From the NCBI GenBank assembly GCA_016866785.1, contig VGLH01000025.1:1-36920 (forward strand): a DNA stretch of 36,920 bases, written 5' to 3'. Below, one piece after another: positions 34,002 to 36,920 of this stretch. The position numbers were made by a program, and so were the translations under genes. The stretch is from Candidatus Poribacteria bacterium. Lineage in GTDB: Bacteria; Poribacteria; WGA-4E; GCA-2687025. The notes under the pieces were generated by a model, which made no database searches, was not told the origin of the DNA, and worked only from the letters and a program-made list of their open reading frames with translations. Each line of letters opens with the position of its first letter. Position 1 is the first letter of the stretch.

Positions 34002-35612
34002 TCAGCCGACCTCTTCGTTCTCGCCATCGTCAGCCATGACCGGTTTGACGAGCAGCCTTTTGCCGGTGAACTTCGCTTCGACGGTGTCGTACCCCTGGAA
34101 GTACTGACGCCACGCCTCGTGGCGGAACAGATCGCCCCCGAACCGAATCGTGATGCCCTCCCCGTCGAAGCGCACATCGCCGATGAATCGGTCGCGCTCC
34201 GTGTCGATGCGCGCACGTCGGTGGTCCGTCATCCAGCCTGGGGTCGCCATCGGATCGAATGTGTCGCCGTTCATCGGGACGAAAACGACGTGCCGGTCGA
34301 TGAGCTTCTGCCGCAGCGTTTGCAGGGCTCGCGGCTCGCCATGAACCAATACGATGTTTGTTGGGTTCATGTAGCTGACCTGCTGGCAGAGCTGCACCTG
34401 ATCGGCATGTGCGGACAGGTTGTACTTGGCGACGCGGCACAGCACAGGAACCGTTTCGTCGTCGATGCGGAGCGAGTCGCCCGTCTGCAGCTCCAGGAGC
34501 CGACGCCCGGGGGCTTCTTCGTCCTGATAGCCGGTGATGAAGATCGCGTTCTTCGGGTCCGCGGAGAGGACGCGCGCATAATATGCGCTGGGTCCGCCGA
34601 CCAGCATGCCCGATGACGCAATGATACACCGAGGCGATGCCGTGAAGAGCGAGATCCGCTCCGACGGCAGGACGCGAGTCACCTCCGGGATGCTTTTCTG
34701 CGGGCGGCTCCAGAAGACGTGTTGTCGCGAGTTGCGTACGAAGTTGCGCAGACGGTCCGGCAGGTAGTCCAGGAGCTCCGTGTATGCGTCGCAGATCGAG
34801 CGGACCATTCCGTCCACACAGATCGGGAACACGGGAATCAAGCCGCTCATCATCGCGGATTTCAGGATGAGGATGATCTCCTGCGCGCGTCCCAACGCGA
34901 AACTGGGGATGAGCACGGTTCCGCCAGACTGGACGACCTCCGCGACGTCTCGTGCGAGCTTCTGCTCCTGCTCCTTGCGACCGTCGTGGATGCCGTCGCC
35001 GTACGTCCCTTCGAGGATGAGGATGTCCGGCTGGAAGAAGTCCACGGGCGTCATGCCGGCGACCGTGCGCTGCGTCGCCACGGAGATGTCGCCGGAGTAG
35101 ACCACGCGCGCTTCGGAGGTCTCGATGAGAATCGACGCGGCTCCCACGATATGACCGGATCGGTGGAAGTAGCACCGGACCCCGTCAATCGGCTCGAACC
35201 ACGTGTTGAACTCCTCGACCCGCAGGGCGAAGAGCGCGCTCTCGACATCCTCCTGGTCGAACAGCGGGAACTCGGCGGACTCCTCCGACTGCTTCTGCAT
35301 GATGCGGATCGTGTCGCGGAGGAGGATGTCCACGATGACCCGGGTCGGGGGCGTCGTGACGACCGGAGTGCCGGGGTAGAGGCTGTGGACAATCGGCAAT
35401 GCGCCCGTGTGGTCGATGTGCGCGTGGCTGAGCAGGATGAGATCGAGCCTCTCTCCGGTCAGCGCGCTGAGCTTGTCGAGATCGGGAAGGCTGCTCTCGC
35501 CTCGTTGGTTGGGTCGCAGACCGGCATCGATGAGGATACTTCGACCGGCGAGCTGCAACAGATGGCAGCTTGCGCCGACTTCAAATGCGCCGCCTAGAGC
35601 CGTGTAGTGCAT
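34002..35612 (-). CDS. Beta-CASP MBL-fold exonuclease-like protein (RNA-processing type)
   Basis: A 536-residue metallo-beta-lactamase with a beta-CASP insert, related to CPSF73/YSH1-type and RNase J-like nucleases. The metal motif HAHIDH is at 63-68 ('ILLSHAHIDHTGALP'). 'FHRSGHIVGAASILIE' and 'VVYSGDIS' supply later ligands. The beta-CASP part includes 'VLIPSFALGRAQEIILIL' and 'IIASSGMLVGGPSAYYAR', and 'KYNLSAHADQ' and 'VLVHGEPRALQTLRQKL' close the core. A C-terminal ~80-residue extension is unassigned. The ATG at 35612 begins at the family's usual N-terminus but has only a distant GAGAAG; a GTG at 35660 would add 16 residues and has no better site. Role inferred: RNA maturation or decay. 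Confidence 0.9.
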   Translation of the reverse strand: MHYTALGGAFEVGASCHLLQLAGRSILIDAGLRPNQRGESSLPDLDKLSALTGERLDLILLSHAHIDHTGALPIVHSLYPGTPVVTTPPTRVIVDILLRDTIRIMQKQSEESAEFPLFDQEDVESALFALRVEEFNTWFEPIDGVRCYFHRSGHIVGAASILIETSEARVVYSGDISVATQRTVAGMTPVDFFQPDILILEGTYGDGIHDGRKEQEQKLARDVAEVVQSGGTVLIPSFALGRAQEIILILKSAMMSGLIPVFPICVDGMVRSICDAYTELLDYLPDRLRNFVRNSRQHVFWSRPQKSIPEVTRVLPSERISLFTASPRCIIASSGMLVGGPSAYYARVLSADPKNAIFITGYQDEEAPGRRLLELQTGDSLRIDDETVPVLCRVAKYNLSAHADQVQLCQQVSYMNPTNIVLVHGEPRALQTLRQKLIDRHVVFVPMNGDTFDPMATPGWMTDHRRARIDTERDRFIGDVRFDGEGITIRFGGDLFRHEAWRQYFQGYDTVEAKFTGKRLLVKPVMADDGENEEVG

Positions 35613-35638
35613 CTGATGACGTGCTTCTCGTGATAGGA

Positions 35639-35667
35639 TTGCGTAGCGACCGCAGCGCACCTACAAT
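35639..35667 (+). promoter_or_regulatory. Candidate sigma-70 promoter for ppk2
   Basis: TTGCGT (35639-35644), a 17-base spacer and TACAAT (35662-35667). The expected start of transcription is about 35 bases before the ATG at 35709. It lies in the divergent gap shared with the beta-CASP gene. Confidence 0.5.
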
Positions 35668-35708
35668 CGTTTGCGTCGTGCACTTGTTGTCTACCGAGGG
35701 AGGCGTCC

Positions 35709-36575
35709 ATGCTGGGTGACAGGTACCGTGTCGATCCGAAGTCGTTCGCGCTGAAGAAGTGCCCGACCGATGATCCAGGAGAGTATACGAGGAAGACTGC
35801 GACGGCAAAGCTCGCAGAGGATGTCGAGCAACTTCAGGACCTCCAAGACCGATTCTACGCCTTTGACCGCTACTCCCTGCTGCTGGTCTTCCAAGCTCTG
35901 GACGCCGCCGGCAAGGATGGCACCGTCAAGCACGTCATGTCCGGCATCAACCCGGCCGGATGCGAAGTCCACTCGTTCAAAGCCCCGTCCGCAGAAGAGC
36001 TGGACCACGACTTCATGTGGCGCACGACGCGTCGACTCCCGGAGCGAGGACGGATCGGCATCTTCAACCGATCCTACTACGAGGAGGTGCTGGTGGCGAG
36101 GGTTCACCCCGAGATCCTCGCGCACCAACATCTTCCTGCTGAGGTCGTGACGAAGCGCATCTGGGAGGAGCGCTACAAGGACATCAACAACTTCGAACGC
36201 TATCTGGCGCGGAACGGCACGCGGATCCTCAAGTTCTACCTCCACGTCTCCAAGCATGAGCAGAAGCGGCGCTTCCTGCAGCGCATCGAAGACCCGGCGC
36301 GCAACTGGAAGTTCTCCCAGTCAGACCTACGGGAGCGCGCGCTCTGGGACGACTACCAGGAGGCATACGAGCAGGCGCTCCTCAACACGAGCACGGACTG
36401 GGCCCCGTGGTTCGTCATTCCCGCCGACCGGAAATGGTACAGCCGCCTCGTCGTCGCCGAGATCATCGTCAACTGCCTCAAGGACATCGACCCGCAGTAT
36501 CCCGAAGTGACCGCCGAACAGCGCGCCTCCTTGGAGGCGGCGCGCCAAGCGCTGGAAGCCGAAGACCAGCCGTGA
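35709..36575 (+). CDS. ppk2: Polyphosphate kinase 2 family protein (class III-like)
   Basis: A 288-residue PPK2 phosphotransferase, which uses polyphosphate to phosphorylate nucleotides (AMP and/or ADP in class III). Walker A is at ~65-71 ('FQALDAAGKDGTVKHVMSG'). Walker B region is 'IGIFNRSYYEEVLVARVHPE' (~116-135). The signature 'GINPAGCEVHSFKAPSAEELDHDFMWR' is typical of class III, and lid residues lie in 'KRRFLQRIEDPARNWKFSQSD'. The C-terminal 'WYSRLVVAEIIVNCL' is also conserved. GGGAGG supports the ATG at 35709. It shares a GTGA overlap with the next gene. With PPK1 in the same window it allows both making and spending polyphosphate. Confidence 0.95.
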   Translation: MLGDRYRVDPKSFALKKCPTDDPGEYTRKTATAKLAEDVEQLQDLQDRFYAFDRYSLLLVFQALDAAGKDGTVKHVMSGINPAGCEVHSFKAPSAEELDHDFMWRTTRRLPERGRIGIFNRSYYEEVLVARVHPEILAHQHLPAEVVTKRIWEERYKDINNFERYLARNGTRILKFYLHVSKHEQKRRFLQRIEDPARNWKFSQSDLRERALWDDYQEAYEQALLNTSTDWAPWFVIPADRKWYSRLVVAEIIVNCLKDIDPQYPEVTAEQRASLEAARQALEAEDQP

Positions 36576-36920
36576 CGTTCGAGCGTGCCGTCGCTCGACT
36601 GCTCCGGCAGCCGGAGGGCGCCCGACAGCCGTATCTGTTCGTGCTCGACAGCAGCGGTCTACTTGGGTCGCTCACCGAGCTGGCGGTCGGCTGTCGGCGT
36701 GTGCCGGCGATCACCTACCACAACGACCTCCAGCTTCGTGATTCGCTGGAGCCCTACCGAGAGCAGTCCGACGGACCAGCTCCGGCGGTTGCCGTGCTCT
36801 TCTGCCGTGACCCGTCAGGAAGTCGGGCGATCGTCGATATGGCGCGTCGAGCCCGCGTCGTTTCCGTCACGCCGCAAGCGATGCTGGAGGCGGCGGGTCC
36901 GGACTCCGATTGGCACGACG
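36572..36920 (+). CDS. N-terminal fragment of an unidentified protein, possibly PglZ-like
   Basis: An open frame starts at a GTG (36572) that overlaps the ppk2 TGA and runs 116 codons to the window edge. It reads 'MTFERAVARLLRQPEGARQP', then 'YLFVLDSSGLLGSLTELAVG' and 'VPAITYHNDLQLRDSLEPYR', then 'PAVAVLFCRDPSGSRAIVDMA'. The pattern of a strand with Asp ('FVLDSSG'), then 'LQLRDSLEPY', then a second hydrophobic strand and 'VVSVTPQAMLEA' recalls the N-terminal region of some PglZ-domain proteins. That region is poorly conserved and the catalytic part is off the window. The coding frame is supported by the overlap and clean frame; identity is only a guess. Confidence 0.55.
   Translation, partial: MTFERAVARLLRQPEGARQPYLFVLDSSGLLGSLTELAVGCRRVPAITYHNDLQLRDSLEPYREQSDGPAPAVAVLFCRDPSGSRAIVDMARRARVVSVTPQAMLEAAGPDSDWHD

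Noticed and set aside
1-36920. tRNA, rRNA, CRISPR array, insertion sequence, integrase or prophage
   Set aside because: No transposase or integrase gene, direct-repeat/spacer array or cloverleaf-like sequence was seen, and gaps between genes are too short for most of these.
1-36920. A BREX or other complete defence island
   Set aside because: Only the incomplete protein at the right edge hints at PglZ. The Rad50-like and pentapeptide genes have ordinary housekeeping explanations, and no other defence gene was seen.

Overview
The window is GC-rich, almost fully coding DNA from a bacterial chromosome. It carries about 26 genes, and no rRNA, tRNA, CRISPR array, insertion sequence or phage gene was seen. 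The mix of families points to an uncultured lineage such as Candidatus Poribacteria, or a neighbour such as Latescibacterota or Planctomycetota. These families are a LamG-fold secreted protein opening with 'GLVGLWLFDEGKG', a DUF1080 protein, Gfo/Idh/MocA dehydrogenases, metal-dependent amidohydrolases and a DUF4838 protein. This assignment is an inference from family content, not from a phylogenetic marker.

Layout, left to right. (1) 1-3304, minus strand: a three-gene envelope operon coupled by ATGA overlaps, encoding a TPR lipoprotein, a second lipoprotein and a large exported propeller protein cut by the window edge. (2) 3495-8514, plus strand: a sugar-uptake operon divergent from it. It holds a solute-binding protein fused to a MalF-type permease, a MalG-type permease with a ~300-residue extracytoplasmic insertion, and a lactonase-like amidohydrolase, all joined by ATGA overlaps and with no ATPase gene. 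(3) 8551-11568: a Rad50/SbcC-like ATPase, convergent with a pentapeptide-repeat protein (11574-12446). (4) 12513-19480, minus strand: glycerophosphodiesterase, LamG protein, GAF-GAF histidine kinase, sigma-54 response regulator and polyphosphate kinase 1. This is plausibly one transcription unit with a phosphorus theme. (5) 19576-23431, minus strand: DUF1080 protein, Gfo/Idh dehydrogenase, VOC protein, DUF4126 membrane protein and MutY. (6) 23566-27804, plus strand: Gfo/Idh dehydrogenase, amidohydrolase and DUF4838 protein. (7) 27808-31371, minus strand: MBL-fold hydrolase, GH10 xylanase-like enzyme and deacetylase-like protein. (8) 31660-36920: an exported HtrA-like protease, then PurC with a beta-CASP ribonuclease-like protein on the minus strand, then PPK2 and the start of a further gene at the right edge.

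Regions 2, 5, 6 and 7 read as a carbohydrate (probably hemicellulose- or uronate-type) scavenging programme. The GH10 enzyme and the DUF1080 protein lack signal peptides, which fits uptake of oligosaccharides followed by cytoplasmic breakdown. Regions 4 and 8 give the cell both polyphosphate kinase families. Several divergent intergenic regions carry a recurring extended -10 element of the form TGn-TAGA(A/T)T. The most unusual features are the binding-protein/permease fusion with its enlarged partner permease, the atypical Cys-x6-Cys hook of the Rad50-like protein, and the possible PglZ-like N-terminus at the right edge.
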